From Gordius sp. MW1 (taxonomy: Eukaryota; Nematomorpha; Gordioida; Gordea; Gordiidae): DNA of 64,000 nt. Positions 41,540 through 51,515 of this stretch are shown one piece after another. How positions within the stretch are numbered: the stretch's first letter is position 1; every line of letters begins with the position of its first letter. Where the stretch lies: positions 9,346,501-9,410,500 of the forward strand of contig OZ038529.1 of the NCBI GenBank assembly GCA_964036665.1. Reading direction: 5' to 3'. The notes beneath the pieces were generated by a model. It had not been told where the DNA came from. It worked only from the letters and a program-made list of their open reading frames with translations, and made no database searches. The position numbers were made by a program, and so were the translations under genes.

Positions 41540-42145
41540 AAAACTCACGAAGGCCTATTCCTAAACAAAATAATATCCGATGGTATGCGTGATCGATTTC
41601 AAGACATAATCAGACTCTAACAGTACCAAGAGGCCACGTTATCGTTATTCAGGCAAAATGAAATAGAATTAGAATAGCTGTCATAAATGACTTAGCTATA
41701 ATATCTTTACAATCGCTTAATTATTAAATTGTCTTTCAAAGGTGGATATCGGAGCTACGAAAACAGTGCGTTTTAATCGTATCAAATCATATTGATCGAT
41801 ATAAAATCCCTAAGAAAAGGATTTATTCCACAAAGGAATATTTCTACCTTCATGGCAGTACGTTGAGCTGTTTAATTGTTGAACCTATTACATATAGCCA
41901 TAGACTACACATATAGCAGAATCACATCTCTTTGAAAGTCTAGGAAAATTTTTTGATTCAATGCCCAAAGATACAAAATATATTAGGCGGCGTCTAATGC
42001 ATTGATTAAATGTTGATATTACAATAGAATCTTTTCGGGAAATTAGTGCTTTTTAATATTTGGGTTGGATCTCGCTTACCACAATGCCTGCCAGCTGTAT
42101 TGTTTTAACAAAGAAATCATTAAACTCAGCAGTTATAAAAAAATG
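41540..42145 (+). pseudogene. Decayed protein-like sequence, unknown mobile element
   Basis: One frame reads DGMRDRFQDIIRL-QYQEA, TLSLFRQNEIELE (41560-41680); another reads HLFESLGKFFDSMPKDTKYI, RRRLMH and NVDITIESFREI, YLGWISLTTMPASC, LTKKSLNSAV (41930-42140), with stops between. Part of it (41618-41860) recurs inverted at 59150-59412. I cannot name the family; composition suggests former coding DNA. Confidence -1.
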
Positions 42146-42519
42146 AATTGTTTAAATACTTTATTTATTGAGAAAAATTATTAATATGAAAATAGTGTTA
42201 TAGAAAAACAATTATAACGTTGTACGAGTATTATCTGACTCCCTGCTTGACCATTACCCCCTCCCCCCGCATAAGCATTCTCGCCCCTTCTCACCTATCT
42301 CGCCCATAAATTGCATAGCAATTGTGCTACGTTTATACGGAGTATAGATGAGATTTGTAAAAACAATACCCCAAAATAGGCGAGTGTACCAAAACAAAAA
42401 ATGAACCCCAATTCGGACTAGGGGCGAAGCCCCTGTAATTGGTTTCTATCTTAATGTTGTCAATGACATGTCGCATTAAATCTTCATCAACTTTAGTTTT
42501 TAAGTTTTCCAAATAATAA

Positions 42520-42722
42520 AATGTTTCAACACTGTGATTTTTCTAAATTCCTCGCTTATATAATAATTTAAAAAAAAACAATAGAAATTCATTTTTTAAG
42601 TCGAAAATTACGTCCAGACGAGATCGAGTTATATCTAGACCGAGACGAGATTCCTATATTCGCACCCGAGACGAGGCGTGATTTGGCTTTCAAGACAGAG
42701 ACGACATTGAAACACTAGTCAT
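42520..42722. repeat. ACGAGAC-motif repeat fragment
   Basis: Contains CAGACGAGATCGAG, GACCGAGACGAGATTC, CCGAGACGAGGCGTG and GACAGAGACGACATTGAAA, bracketed by AATGTTTCAACACTG and CATTGAAACACTAG as short inverted ends. Looks like a small hAT-type element with subterminal motifs; no duplication found. Confidence -1.
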
Positions 42723-43436
42723 ATTGATTTTCTATAAAGAACAAATATAACTTTTTTTCATTTATTAGATTTAAAAAAAACAAGTAAATTTAAAAGCCAT
42801 TTGAACCTTATAATATATATAGTTTTGAAATAAGTTATGCTTGTAAGTTTAAAAATATATGGTATGATTTTTATCCGAAATGGAACAAAAAATATAGTTG
42901 AATGACCAGGACTAAATAGTCATTATCTACTAAGTCGAGCAAATTTATAGGTAGAAATACAGGGTTTTAGCACCAGTAGATTAAAATTTTGAATCTATGA
43001 TATTTTTGCGACAAAATTACATTGTTAAATACTGCTGATTTTTGAGGCCTCAAATCTTTTTTGCCCTATAACTCGTTGATGTTAGTTTTTTAATAATTAG
43101 GGCCAACCTTATATGAGCAGAAAAATGTAGATTGTGTTGAAAATAAATAGTATGCAATAATAAAAAACCTACAATTTTGCTTGTTAGCCTATAAATGGCT
43201 ATAAAAATAAACCATGGACTCATATCAAACCCAAAGGACTGAATAATGTAATTGTAGATTTTAAGTTTAAATTTATATGTAATAATAAAAATCTCGTGCC
43301 ACTGTGTTTGTAATTAAACTCCTCCGAAACGGCTTGACCGATTTATATGAAAATGCGAATATTTGGTAGGTCTGAGAATAGGTTTTAAACTTTATTTCAA
43401 ATCTCTAAGTGATAATACGGTCAAGTTTTTTTGTTT

Positions 43437-43920
43437 TATACGTTTTGACACTTAATAAAATGTTAATAAAACGCAACCTCATAATGTCTTACATGGACAC
43501 GTCAATCATAAGCAACCTCATGACGTCATACATGGATACTGTAAAATGCGGCAATCACTTAATAAAATGTCCATCATAAGCAACTTCATGACGTCATACA
43601 TAGAAATCTAATACATAAAAAGGCTGAAGTATTCTACTTATAAAAACACCATAGAGGATGGGCCTAGCTTGCATGGGAATTCGAGAGGAGCAAAAATAAT
43701 TTAGGGTGGGGCAAAATGATATTTTTTGACAATAATTTAGCTATTATTTTAATAAGCTTCAGACAGTTTTTGGATTTATAGGGGACAGCCGCCATTTTTG
43801 TTTTATACGTTTTGACACTTAATAAAATGTCAATCATCCGCAACTTTATGACGTCATACAAGGATACTGTAAAATGCAACAATGTAAATAATATTTCAAA
43901 TATAAAAAGGGCTGAAGTAT
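43437..43920 (+). repeat. Degenerate direct repeats with TGACGTCA motifs in Helitron 5' region
   Basis: Three to four imperfect copies of a unit beginning CACTTAATAAAATGT, running through CAATCATAAGCAACCTCATG and ending ATGGATACTGTAAAATGC. Starts lie near 43447, 43555 and 43810, with a shortened unit around 43498. Units include TGACGTCA palindromes (the CRE/ATF octamer). A decayed MITE copy (about 43657-43793) sits between units. Confidence -1.
43657..43793. mobile_element. MITE family A, decayed copy inside the Helitron
   Basis: Shares GAGGAGCAAAAATAATTTAG, GGGGCAAAATGATATTTTTT and TTTTTGGATTTATAGGGG with other copies. Left end reads GATGGGCCTAGC; right end decayed. Confidence -1.
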
Positions 43921-44029
43921 TCTATTTATTAACATATCAGCAATAATATTTGGCCCCGCACGTTGTCGGATGTATTCGAATGAGCGGCATATTTGAGGAT
44001 AAGCACATGCTCACATTTTGATTTAGTTC

Positions 44030-44434
44030 ATCGACAAAATACCTCCTGAAGACATCGATAGTTTAAATTATACAGAAATTCCAAATCCGTGTACTGATAA
44101 ATTATTGTTTGATATTGTTATTATAAACATAATCATGGCCCATGTGGATATTTTAATCGATCTTTGCCATCGTGTATATACAGTGAATCCAAGGCAGACT
44201 GAGTTCTTTCAACTGCGACAGTTGTTAGTTAATGGCACCCGCTCATCGTCATTTCACGATATATGTAAAGTAAATGGACAACAGTATCTAGCGTATGGAG
44301 ATGCAAGGCTTACATTAGGCTTGCTAGAAGGCGACAACCATCGGGACAGTATTCTTACTGAAGCAGCATTAAACAGTACAGGCTATAGTGTTGACTGCAT
44401 GTTTCCCACCCCGAGCACAAACGTTGTGGTATAA
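44030..44434 (+). pseudogene. Helitron helicase remnant, N-terminal side
   Basis: Reads as a continuous frame with Helitron helicase features: EIPNPCTDKLLFDIV, then NPRQTEFFQLRQLLVN, SFHDICKVNGQQYLAYGDA and LGLLEGDNHRDS. These match the family's 'QTE-F-LR-LL' and 'TVNG...LGLLEDD' blocks. The segment before QTEFF joins directly to a piece that in complete elements lies far away (the HGPCG region), so there is an internal deletion. The frame decays after about 44430. No start is assigned because this is a fragment. Confidence -1.
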
Positions 44435-44639
44435 GCAAATATTCAATGACTGATGATATCGACATCTTTCAAGGTGCAGCGATCTAACGTTATCATTCAG
44501 CGACGCAATGTATAAAGAAGCATTGCGATAGCTATAGGATCTTTGCATTGTCATTGCCAATTTCAAAATTAATCATTTTGGGATGAGTTAACCAAATCGA
44601 TGTACATCTGATTTACTCAACACTGATATGAGTCTTGAA

Positions 44640-44890
44640 CTGCAGTACAATACTTTAGATATGGCGATTGTTACTCGCAATGTCCCACCACTACCTCATG
44701 AACAAAAAACCATTTACAACCGCATTATGGTGATAATTTTGGCAGGACAAGGGGTTTCTTTTTTTGGATGCATCAGGTGGAACTGGCAAAACATTTCTCA
44801 TTTCGATAATTCTTGCCGAGATATACAAAAATGGCATCGCATTGGCCGTGTCATTAAAATATTAATGAAAAACTCGAAGTTAGCATTTTA
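44640..44890 (+). pseudogene. Helitron helicase remnant with Walker A motif
   Basis: Contains FLDASGGTGKTFLISIILA; the Walker A core GGTGKT is at 44776-44793, followed by EIYKNGIALAVS and a stop. It is the ATPase motif I of Pif1-like Helitron helicases. Upstream there is a frameshift: PPLPHEQKTIYNRIM sits in another frame. It continues the block ending at 44434 after a degraded linker; the rest of the helicase core is absent. Confidence -1.
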
Positions 44891-45283
44891 AATGGCAAGT
44901 TCTGAGGTGAACATTTTAGTCTGCCACCATAGACTAGGTAGACTGCTCATCAACGCACAAAATGTGTACCCTATTTTTCCACCATTTTGATGTCAACATG
45001 TTAAACCGGTGATCATATAGAAATTAGTAATTTTCGCAAATTAAATAATCAAAAAATGGTAAATAAAAATATATTGAATTGGGTAGATATCAAAAACAGC
45101 AATATAAAAAAATACAATTTACACAATACATAAAAAATAAAAATGTAAAAACTGCGATTAAAAGTTTGTTTAATAATATAGCGCCATCAATATTTTTTAT
45201 AATATTAATTTAGACGTTCGTTTTGATTTATAAACTAGCGAGGAAGGTAAATTGACTGTTATAGGGCAATTACATGATTAAAA

Positions 45284-45960
45284 TACTGTGGCATAAGGCC
45301 AATTTTTGGTATATTGAACTAATCTAAACTCTTCCCCCCTGCCCCCGCTTATTTCTAGTTTTATTAAATATCTATTTTTCCCCCTCCCCTCTCTGGTTTT
45401 ATTACTCAAGTTTAAAAATAGTTTATTGCTTGTCACGCAGTTCTAATCCCCTTGTCAATTTTTGTTGAAACTTGTAATATGATATTAATTTTGTTTGCGA
45501 AAAATGCCAGAGATTTGTTTAGAAGTTAACGCTACTGATAAGGTAATGGTGTCTAAAAAAAGAACCTATATCCTTGAGTTTTGAGGCTCTGAACTCTTTG
45601 AGTTATCCTCGTGTTAATGAGGTGGATAAAAAATCCGTATCCTTAGTTTCTATGAGTAGTGTTAGTAATAAATTTAAATTGTGGCATGATTGAATTAAAA
45701 TGATCAAAAGGAAAGATGTCGATTAAGTGATATTTTGTTTCTGTAAGGGTCAAGTTTATTTTGGGAAAAGGGTAAGGTGTGGCATAAGGCCAATTTTTGG
45801 TATATTGAACTAATCTAAACTCTTCCCCCTGCCCCCGCTTATTTCTAGTTTTATCCGCTTATTTCTAGTTTTATTATAGCTATTTTTCCCCCTCCCCTTT
45901 CTAGTTTTATTACTCAAGTTTAAAAATAGTTTATTGCTTGTCACGCAGTTCTAATCCCCT
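45284..45960 (+). repeat. Pair of direct repeats flanking about 325 bp: possible small LTR retroelement
   Basis: Two near-identical segments, 45284-45452 and 45778-45960, both begin TGTGGCATAAGGCC and end CAGTTCTAATCCCCT. The second has an internal 20-bp duplication. Immediately before the second copy is a purine tract GGGAAAAGGGTAAGG (45763-45777), as expected for a polypurine tract upstream of a 3' LTR. No convincing primer-binding site follows the first copy. The pair lies where the middle of the Helitron helicase should be. A plain segmental duplication is the alternative. Confidence -1.
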
Positions 45961-46400
45961 CATCATTATTATTGTATCACCGCGCCGTGCGCTATTATTA
46001 TTATTTACATCAACCACCATCATTATTACCCTACTATAAAATTAGCCTTCAGATGTTATAATCATGACGATATCGCTATTTGTTAGTTATTGCTACTTGC
46101 GCCGCTTATCATTATTGTACCAGTGCGCTGGTCATTGTTATCGATGCGCTGATCATTATTGTTTTACCACCGCGCTTGTGCGCTATCATTTTATTTGTTT
46201 ATCATCATCCTACCTCCCCCCATCATTATTATTGTTACTACTTAAAGCGAATTGTAAAACGAATAGTGAGTAGAAATTCTTTAGTGTTAATAAAGTCTTA
46301 GTGGTAGTGTTAATAAATTCTAGTAATAGTAGTCTTATAAATTTGATAATTAAATCAGTCCTCCCTTTTTGGGGGAGGACCGTAAAATAAAAAAATACTA
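45961..46400. repeat. ATT/GCGC-rich degenerate repeat stretch
   Basis: Repeated pieces of the form CATTATTATTGT-CACCGCGC-GTGCGCTAT occur four or five times between about 45961 and 46230. Further on, TTAGTGTTAATAAA-like repeats end in a strong hairpin, TCCTCCC with GGGGAGGA, around 46360-46380. It may be the remainder of the downstream LTR-like repeat. No gene is supported here. Confidence -1.
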
Positions 46401-46489
46401 ATCCAAGGAATAGTAAAAATACATCAGTTGCACTCTTCAAAATGGAGGAAATTTGACACACAATTAACCATATGCAACATATGGCATGA

Positions 46490-46960
46490 GCAGTCTATCT
46501 TGTCTATGGCTGTCACGAACCCTATGATTCCCACATATGTGCCGATTGAATTCAAACGCATTTAATTTATAAACAATTTGGCATTCGCAATGATCAATAT
46601 GGCGCAAGGCCAAACGATGTCTATTTGTAGCTTAGATTTTGCCACACCATGCTTTTCTTACGGAAAGCTATATGAGGCATGTTCTCGCCTGGGTAAACCA
46701 TCCAGTTTGTTTGCATGGGCGTAATCAGGTTTTTGATTAGGGGGGGGGGGCAAAATGTTTAAAAGTTCAATTAGAGGAGGGCAAAACATAAAATTTTTTA
46801 AAGATTTTGCATTGAAATTTTTTTTTCTCTTAATTTAGTAGGGGGGCGCAGCTGCCCCCTCCTGCCCCCCCCCTTGGCTACGCCCATGTTTGTTTGTGTT
46901 GATTAAAGACGGACTACCCAAAAATATTATATACTTCATCGCACTTAGAGATTGATGATC
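46490..46960 (+). pseudogene. Helitron helicase remnant, C-terminal end, split by a MITE
   Basis: Frame readable as TNPMIPTYVPIEFKR, a stop, then NNLAFAMINMAQGQ, ATPCFSYGKLYEACSRLGKP and, after the inserted MITE at 46714-46888, VLIKDGLPKNIIYFIALR. These correspond to the motif V/VI region and the end of Helitron helicases (consensus NKAQGQ, CFSHGQLYVACSR, then KN-VY--AL). The two halves are in the same frame apart from the 175-bp MITE and one copy of its target-site duplication, showing the MITE landed after the coding region was assembled here. Confidence -1.
46714..46888. mobile_element. hAT-type MITE family A, inserted in Helitron helicase
   Basis: Terminal inverted repeat CATGGGCGTA...TACGCCCATG, flanked by perfect 8-bp target-site duplications TTTGTTTG (46706-46713 and 46889-46896). 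The 175-bp interior has the family's G-tract left half and C-tract right half. Non-coding. Confidence -1.
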
Positions 46961-47477
46961 AATTATTTTTTAATCGTCATAAATATAGGTATCAAAAATG
47001 ATTTAATAAAGTATAAAGAATGAAATTAATAAATGATTAGTATATTGTCATTTTATAGGCCAACATTGTCACAACGCTCCATTCTTATTTCAATCATAAC
47101 CACATACCATACACTTCTAGTATTTTTTTAAAATAACCTGACCCAAATTCTTTCATATATTTCCAATTGATAGGTACCAATTATTTAGCCAAATAAGAGC
47201 TAAGCTAAAGCAATGCTTGGCCCGGCACAGCTAGTATATATGTATTTGTATATATATTTATAATCGTCAAAAAGTAGAGTTGTTTGCAAAAATAATACAT
47301 TTTCCGGATGATTTTTGCAGCCTCATTTCTATATAACTTAGTAATATCAATTACTTAACTATGCCAACATTATATTATCAATAGATATTAATTAAAAACA
47401 TTTTATTGCACTAAACTTTTAAGTGACTTAAATTGGTAAACACAAATGAAATAACGTAAAATTTTGCAGTTGACTTA

Positions 47478-47679
47478 TGAGGAAAGGAAGGAGGATTTAT
47501 TTATTAAGAAAGGAGGAATCGAGGGCTAAACTTTACATCTCTAAATTCAGCCAATAAAACGTGCGACGCGATATAACAACAATAGAATTTTCAAAGTAAA
47601 CTAAACATACTTCCCTAAGAACATAGAAATATAAGAGTGTATATAACTAAATCGCAAACGTTACACTCACACCTCAACA
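47478..47679 (-). repeat. 3' LTR of the Gypsy-like element
   Basis: About 202 bp, matching 50829-51023 over its length. It ends in TGTT...CTCA read on the minus strand and is preceded by the purine tract. The exact outer boundary was chosen from the aligned TG...CA ends. Confidence -1.
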
Positions 47680-48164
47680 CATCCCCCTTTTTCACAAGTA
47701 AGATGCTTTAGATAGCCTGGGGCATGTCGTATCCGCTGTAGAGATGTTCCTTTAGTAAGATCCAACGTTATCCTAATGTGTCGCCAACGGAGAAGTTCTA
47801 GGAGTAGGCGGACTATCGGGACGCGATCTCCATGTTTGACCACCCATTTTTATATCCTCCCATTCTCCTAGTTTTTCTTTCTCTTAACAGATCCACGTTG
47901 GGATGGTGTCGTCTTCATAGCGTTCACACACCGTAAGAATGGGCTACGCGTCTGACTGCTAGTGACCATACCCATTTAGCTGACTTAAAAACATGCGCGC
48001 TCACACTGTGTCTCCAACGTTAAATAAACGCGCTCTTCCTGACTTCTTTTATCGGACTGCTATGGTTTCTCTTGATACCCCCGTCCAGGGCTTTATACTT
48101 GGTTCACGCCCCTCCTTTTCGCTAATGTGGTTGTGCAGTTACAGCCAGAGGTCAGATTTTTTAG

Positions 48165-48575
48165 GATTCTTTTGCCCGACCCCGGTCCGGTCTGATTTTA
48201 TAATTGATCTACCCCCGAACCCTTCTATGTGTCCGCCCGGCCATTCCCGAATTATATAAGCTGCCTGAACTGCCCGGCCCGAAATGGTGCGTTTTAAATT
48301 TTAGCATTTAATTGTTATATTTTTAAAAAAATTTAACTTAATTTTTGATTTTTTTGGAAAAAACCAGATTTAACAAACATGATAAAATCAAATTAAAAAT
48401 TGATATACACAAAAATAATACAATACATTATTTTAAAAACAATATTGAGCTCGAATTGCCCGCTTGTAATGGTGCCCCCCGGATGCCCAAAAGTCAAAAT
48501 TTACGACAGTTGCCCGGCCCGGGCCCGTTGGCCTGGCAGGCAGGTTTGGGGAGCGGGCCGGGCATTTCTGGTACC
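48165..48575. repeat. GGGCC-rich repeat remnant
   Basis: Contains CCGACCCCGGTCCGG, TGCCCGGCCCGAAATGG, TTGCCCGGCCCGGGCCCG and AGCGGGCCGGGCATTTC separated by AT-rich DNA. It resembles the GGGC arrays of the 53765-54777 element; termini are not identified. A similar short remnant is at 31375-31460. Confidence -1.
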
Positions 48576-48629
48576 TAGTTACAACTGCCACTTTTCCCTA
48601 AGGGAGCGGGTCGCGTGGGGATAAATATT

Positions 48630-49020
48630 GGCTTGGTCCCCTTGTCCACTTCTCTTTCCCTTATCGCTTCTGGCCTCGTATTCTTTTGGTACGTCATCTA
48701 TCGGATCATACTATCCACGGCTCTCTTCTCTGGCTCCCGCGCGCCTTGATAGGCGACGAAGTTTACTCAATAACGCTCCATGGCTATTCTCTAGTTCCAA
48801 CGCGCCTGTTCCTATGAATCTTTGCCAAATTCTTTTATGCCAGGCAGGAGGTCTCTTCACGTCCGCCACTACCAGTCGCAGGATTTTTTGCGTCTGGCCT
48901 AGCCTGGCCCATGCCTTCACGTCGGCGGCTATCTTTATTTTTCTTTCGGCGCGGGTTCTGTCACGGTTGGTAGGGGCTCCCTCCAAAGCCTGCTTGGCAC
49001 GATCGTTACGGAAGACCCCG
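48630..49020 (-). pseudogene. GC-richer coding-like remnant inside the LTR element
   Basis: A 91-residue open frame at 48986-48711 begins EGAPTNRDRTRAERKIKIAA and is Arg/Ala-rich with WARLGQTQKILRLVVADV. GC content is clearly above its surroundings. It lies where the end of Gag would be expected once the fold-back insertion is removed. I recognise no domain and no zinc knuckle; it may be Gag-derived or unrelated. Confidence -1.
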
Positions 49021-49048
49021 TGTTCAATAATAATTCAACCAAATTATT

Positions 49049-49900
49049 ACACAGCTCTAAAAATATTAACTTCGTGATTATTTTGCGCTGAAAAATAATC
49101 TGTTTTTAGTTTTTTCCCCAATTACCAGTTTTTTAGCTAAACGAGGTTGAAGGTGCCAAAAATGACCATTTTAACCTTTTTTGAGGCTATATTGCCACGG
49201 CATTTTTAATATTTAGTGAAAAATAGTAATATATTCATGTAGAATAAAGTTTCACGTATAGGTCCATTAATTTATTTTTTGTTTTCCCTCTATATTTAAA
49301 TTTATTCGCATTTACGTGAACCCTTCCCTTATTAAAACTGGCCCCACCATGGTTAGAAAACGGACATTAGAGTTCATACTACACAAGCGATGTTTACTAG
49401 CACATCTCTCTCTTCCTACACCTACCCTCCTCTCTTTCTCCTCCACTCCCGTCCCCTTCAGGTGTGCTTTTGATAGATATGGGGACGGGGTTGTAAGAGA
49501 TAGAGAATGGGAGAGAGAGTTGTGTTAGTAAACAGCGCGTGTGTAGTACGAACTCTAATGTACTCCGTTGTCCAGACATAGTGGGACGAATTTTGATAAT
49601 GGGAAGGGGTTCACAAATACGAGAATAAATTTAAATATACAGGTTTAACAAAAAAAAAATTAATGGACCTATAAATGAAACTTTATTCTACATAACTGTA
49701 TTACTATTTTTCACTAAATATTAAAAATACCGTGGCAAATAGCCTCAAAAAGGCTTAAATTGGGCATTTTGGCACCTTCAACCTGGTTTATCTTAATAAG
49801 TAGTTGTGGAAAAAAACTAAAAACAGATTATTTTTCAGCGCAAAATTCTCTATCAGAATTACGGGTCCAATTGCAGGATATATTTTTTATAGACCTGTGT
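49049..49900. mobile_element. Fold-back (long inverted repeat) element, copy 2
   Basis: Two arms of about 380-400 bp are reverse complements across the whole element. Left pieces GCGCTGAAAAATAATCTG, GAGGTTGAAGGTGCCAAAA, ACTACACAAGCGATGTTTAC match the right arm in reverse. Ends are ACACAGCTCTA and TAGACCTGTGT; a small deletion affects the left end. It sits inside the Gypsy-like element. No open reading frame of transposase type. Confidence -1.
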
Positions 49901-49919
49901 TATTAATATATAAAGCGAT

Positions 49920-50455
49920 AGTAAAATATTTAAAGAATGGGTGAACCTGGTCAAGTAATGGCATGCTCTTGCCGTATCCACCGCGTTTCTTTCGCTGACA
50001 GGTGCGCCGCTTTTCTCATTCTCTTCCATCCTTAGTGCTATCTCGAAGGCCCTTCATTATTTAGGGTCTTTTTCAGCCATTAAGGCTGGTACAGTTGGGT
50101 TGCAATCCCAGAATAAATTGGTCCAAAGGTCTCTCGATTCCGAAGTTGCAGTCCTTTGGTATGGTCTTAAGTTTGCGCACGAATTGCATTGCAGGCTCTC
50201 CCTGCATCTGGCGAATATTCCCGATAATAAATATTTTCGCCAGGGAACTATTTTTCCCCTTGAATAATTTCTCAGCATGCTGGTTAACTTTTCGAATGCC
50301 CTTCGGTTGGGTTCTCTGGCATGGCATCCTGCCACCACCCGGAATGCTTCATTATTTACAACGCAGCAGCTTACATGTATTCTGGGCACCAGCCACTGGA
50401 ACCGCTTGACTTATAATGTGAGCCTCGAACTGTAATACAAAATATTCTACCGAAT
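49920..50455 (-). pseudogene. Gypsy-like Gag remnant
   Basis: Minus-strand translation gives DSVEYFVLQFEAHIIS, a stop and frameshift, then KVNQHAEKLFKGKNSSLAK, GEPAMQFVRKLKTIPKDC, NFGIERPLDQFILGL and, after another stop, FEIALRMEENEKSG. The pattern 'GE....FV..L+...C.FG....L.D.FI.GL' is the Retrotrans_gag signature. It carries at least three breaks and is then cut by the fold-back element at 49900. A second open frame over 50057-50389 is an overlapping shadow. Confidence -1.
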
Positions 50456-50465
50456 CTCCTAATTT

Positions 50466-50773
50466 CAAAGACTAATCAAACCATAGACTGCCGAACAGCT
50501 GATAATTTTCCAGCAAATATAGCAAGCGCCATTTTGTGGGAAATTGCAACCAAACAATAGAATTCAGCAAAGTTATTGTTCTAATTTACTTATTTCTATT
50601 TTATTTATAATTTAAGTTACTAGTTAAATTTATTTTCTTCAATATCTTATTGTGGAGAAGTATAAATGTACCTGTTGTTGAATTTTCCTACAATATAGCA
50701 GCTATTTTGGTGTCTGAATGATTTTAATGGTAAAAATCAGCTGTTCGGCAGTCTATTGTTTTATTAGTCTATG
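50466..50773. mobile_element. hAT-type MITE family B, 308 bp
   Basis: Inverted repeat CAAAGACTAATCAAACCATA at the left against CATAGACTAATAAAACAATA (reverse of the right end), extending through GACTGCCGAACAGCTGAT. Flanked by perfect CCTAATTT duplications (50458-50465 and 50774-50781). It lies inside the Gypsy-like element between the 5' LTR and Gag. Confidence -1.
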
Positions 50774-50828
50774 CCTAATTTATACCACCATGTGGGTTCA
50801 AAATCTTACTCCAAGCACGCCAAATTTT

Positions 50829-51023
50829 TGAGGAAAGGAAGGAGGTTATTTATTAGGGGAAGAGGAATTACACATCTCTAATTCAGCCCAGAAGACGCGC
50901 GATCCGATATAACAAAAATAGAATGTTTGAATTACAAATTCATCATATCTCCGCGAGGAACATAGAAGTATAAAACCAATGGGTATAACTAAATCTTAAA
51001 CGTTACATACACATAATCTTACA
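50829..51023 (-). repeat. 5' LTR of the Gypsy-like element
   Basis: About 195 bp, partner of 47478-47679. It is followed on the minus strand by the likely primer-binding site at 50805-50822. Confidence -1.
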
Positions 51024-51207
51024 ATCTTTCAACCCTCAGCATTAACTTTGGCTTTACAAATTAAGAGCAAAGGTTGTAAGAAAATAAAAAAAATTTGAAG
51101 TTCGAACTCCTTATAGTTTTAAAATTGCATCTAGTTAATTTCTAGATCCTGACCCGCATAATAAGCCGAGTTGAAAAAATTGTAAGAGCAGTAAAGGCTA
51201 AGTAGAT

Positions 51208-51515
51208 CATAGACTAATAAAACCATAGACTGCCAAACAGCTCATAATTTTTCAGCAAATATAGCAAGCGCTATTTTGTGGGAAATAGCAACCAAAATAG
51301 AGTTCAACATAATTCATTGTTCGAATTTACTTATTTATTTTTAAATTATAAATTAAGCTTTTAGTGTTATTTATTTTCTTCAATATTTTATGGTGGAGAA
51401 GTATAAATATAACTGTTGTTGAGTTTTTCCTACAATATGCCTGCTATTTTGGTGTCTGTATGATTTTAATAGGAGAAATCAGCTGTTTGGCAGTCTATGG
51501 TTTTGTTTGTCGATG
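51208..51515. mobile_element. hAT-type MITE family B, 308 bp
   Basis: Same length and sequence family as 50466-50773. Ends CATAGACTAATAAAACCATA and, reversed, CATCGACAAACAAAACCATA. Perfect 8-bp duplications AAGTAGAT (51200-51207 and 51516-51523). It lies between the LTR element and NAA50. Confidence -1.

Larger units (their letters stand above)
43272..47234 (+). mobile_element. Decayed Helitron with RepHel helicase remnants
   Basis: The left end carries the block AAACTCCTCCGAAACGGC followed by TTGACCGATTT and GGTAGGTCTGAGAATAGG, typical of Helitron 5' ends in arthropods and other invertebrates. The exact first base is uncertain because the initial TC is blurred. The right end is clear: stem GCTAAGC (47199-47205) pairs with GCTTGGC (47215-47221) with one T-G wobble, then nine bases, then CTAG (47231-47234) followed by T, as expected for Helitron 3' ends. 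Between them are three blocks of Pif1-type Helitron helicase in the correct order and strand. The middle of the helicase is missing and replaced by an LTR-like insertion, and a MITE interrupts the C-terminal block. It cannot encode a working transposase. Confidence -1.
47478..51023 (-). mobile_element. Gypsy-like LTR retrotransposon remnant
   Basis: Two related segments, 47478-47679 and 50829-51023, share GAGGAAAGGAAGGAGG, ATCTCTAATTCAGCC-type and AACATAGAA-TATA sequence, and read as minus-strand LTRs (TGT...TCA, roughly 200 bp). Next to the 5' LTR, 50805-50822 ends in GCCA on the plus strand, i.e. begins TGG on the minus strand, as for a tRNA primer-binding site. Next to the 3' LTR, 47680-47694 gives a minus-strand polypurine tract AAAAAGGGGGATG. 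Gag remnants lie between. I found no matching target-site duplication, so recombination between two copies is possible. The interior is broken by a fold-back element (49049-49900) and a 308-bp MITE (50466-50773), and no reverse transcriptase is recognisable. Confidence -1.

Noticed and set aside
46064-46301. Two overlapping Tyr/Leu/Cys-rich plus-strand frames
   Set aside because: Produced by ATT/GCGC-rich repeats inside the Helitron.
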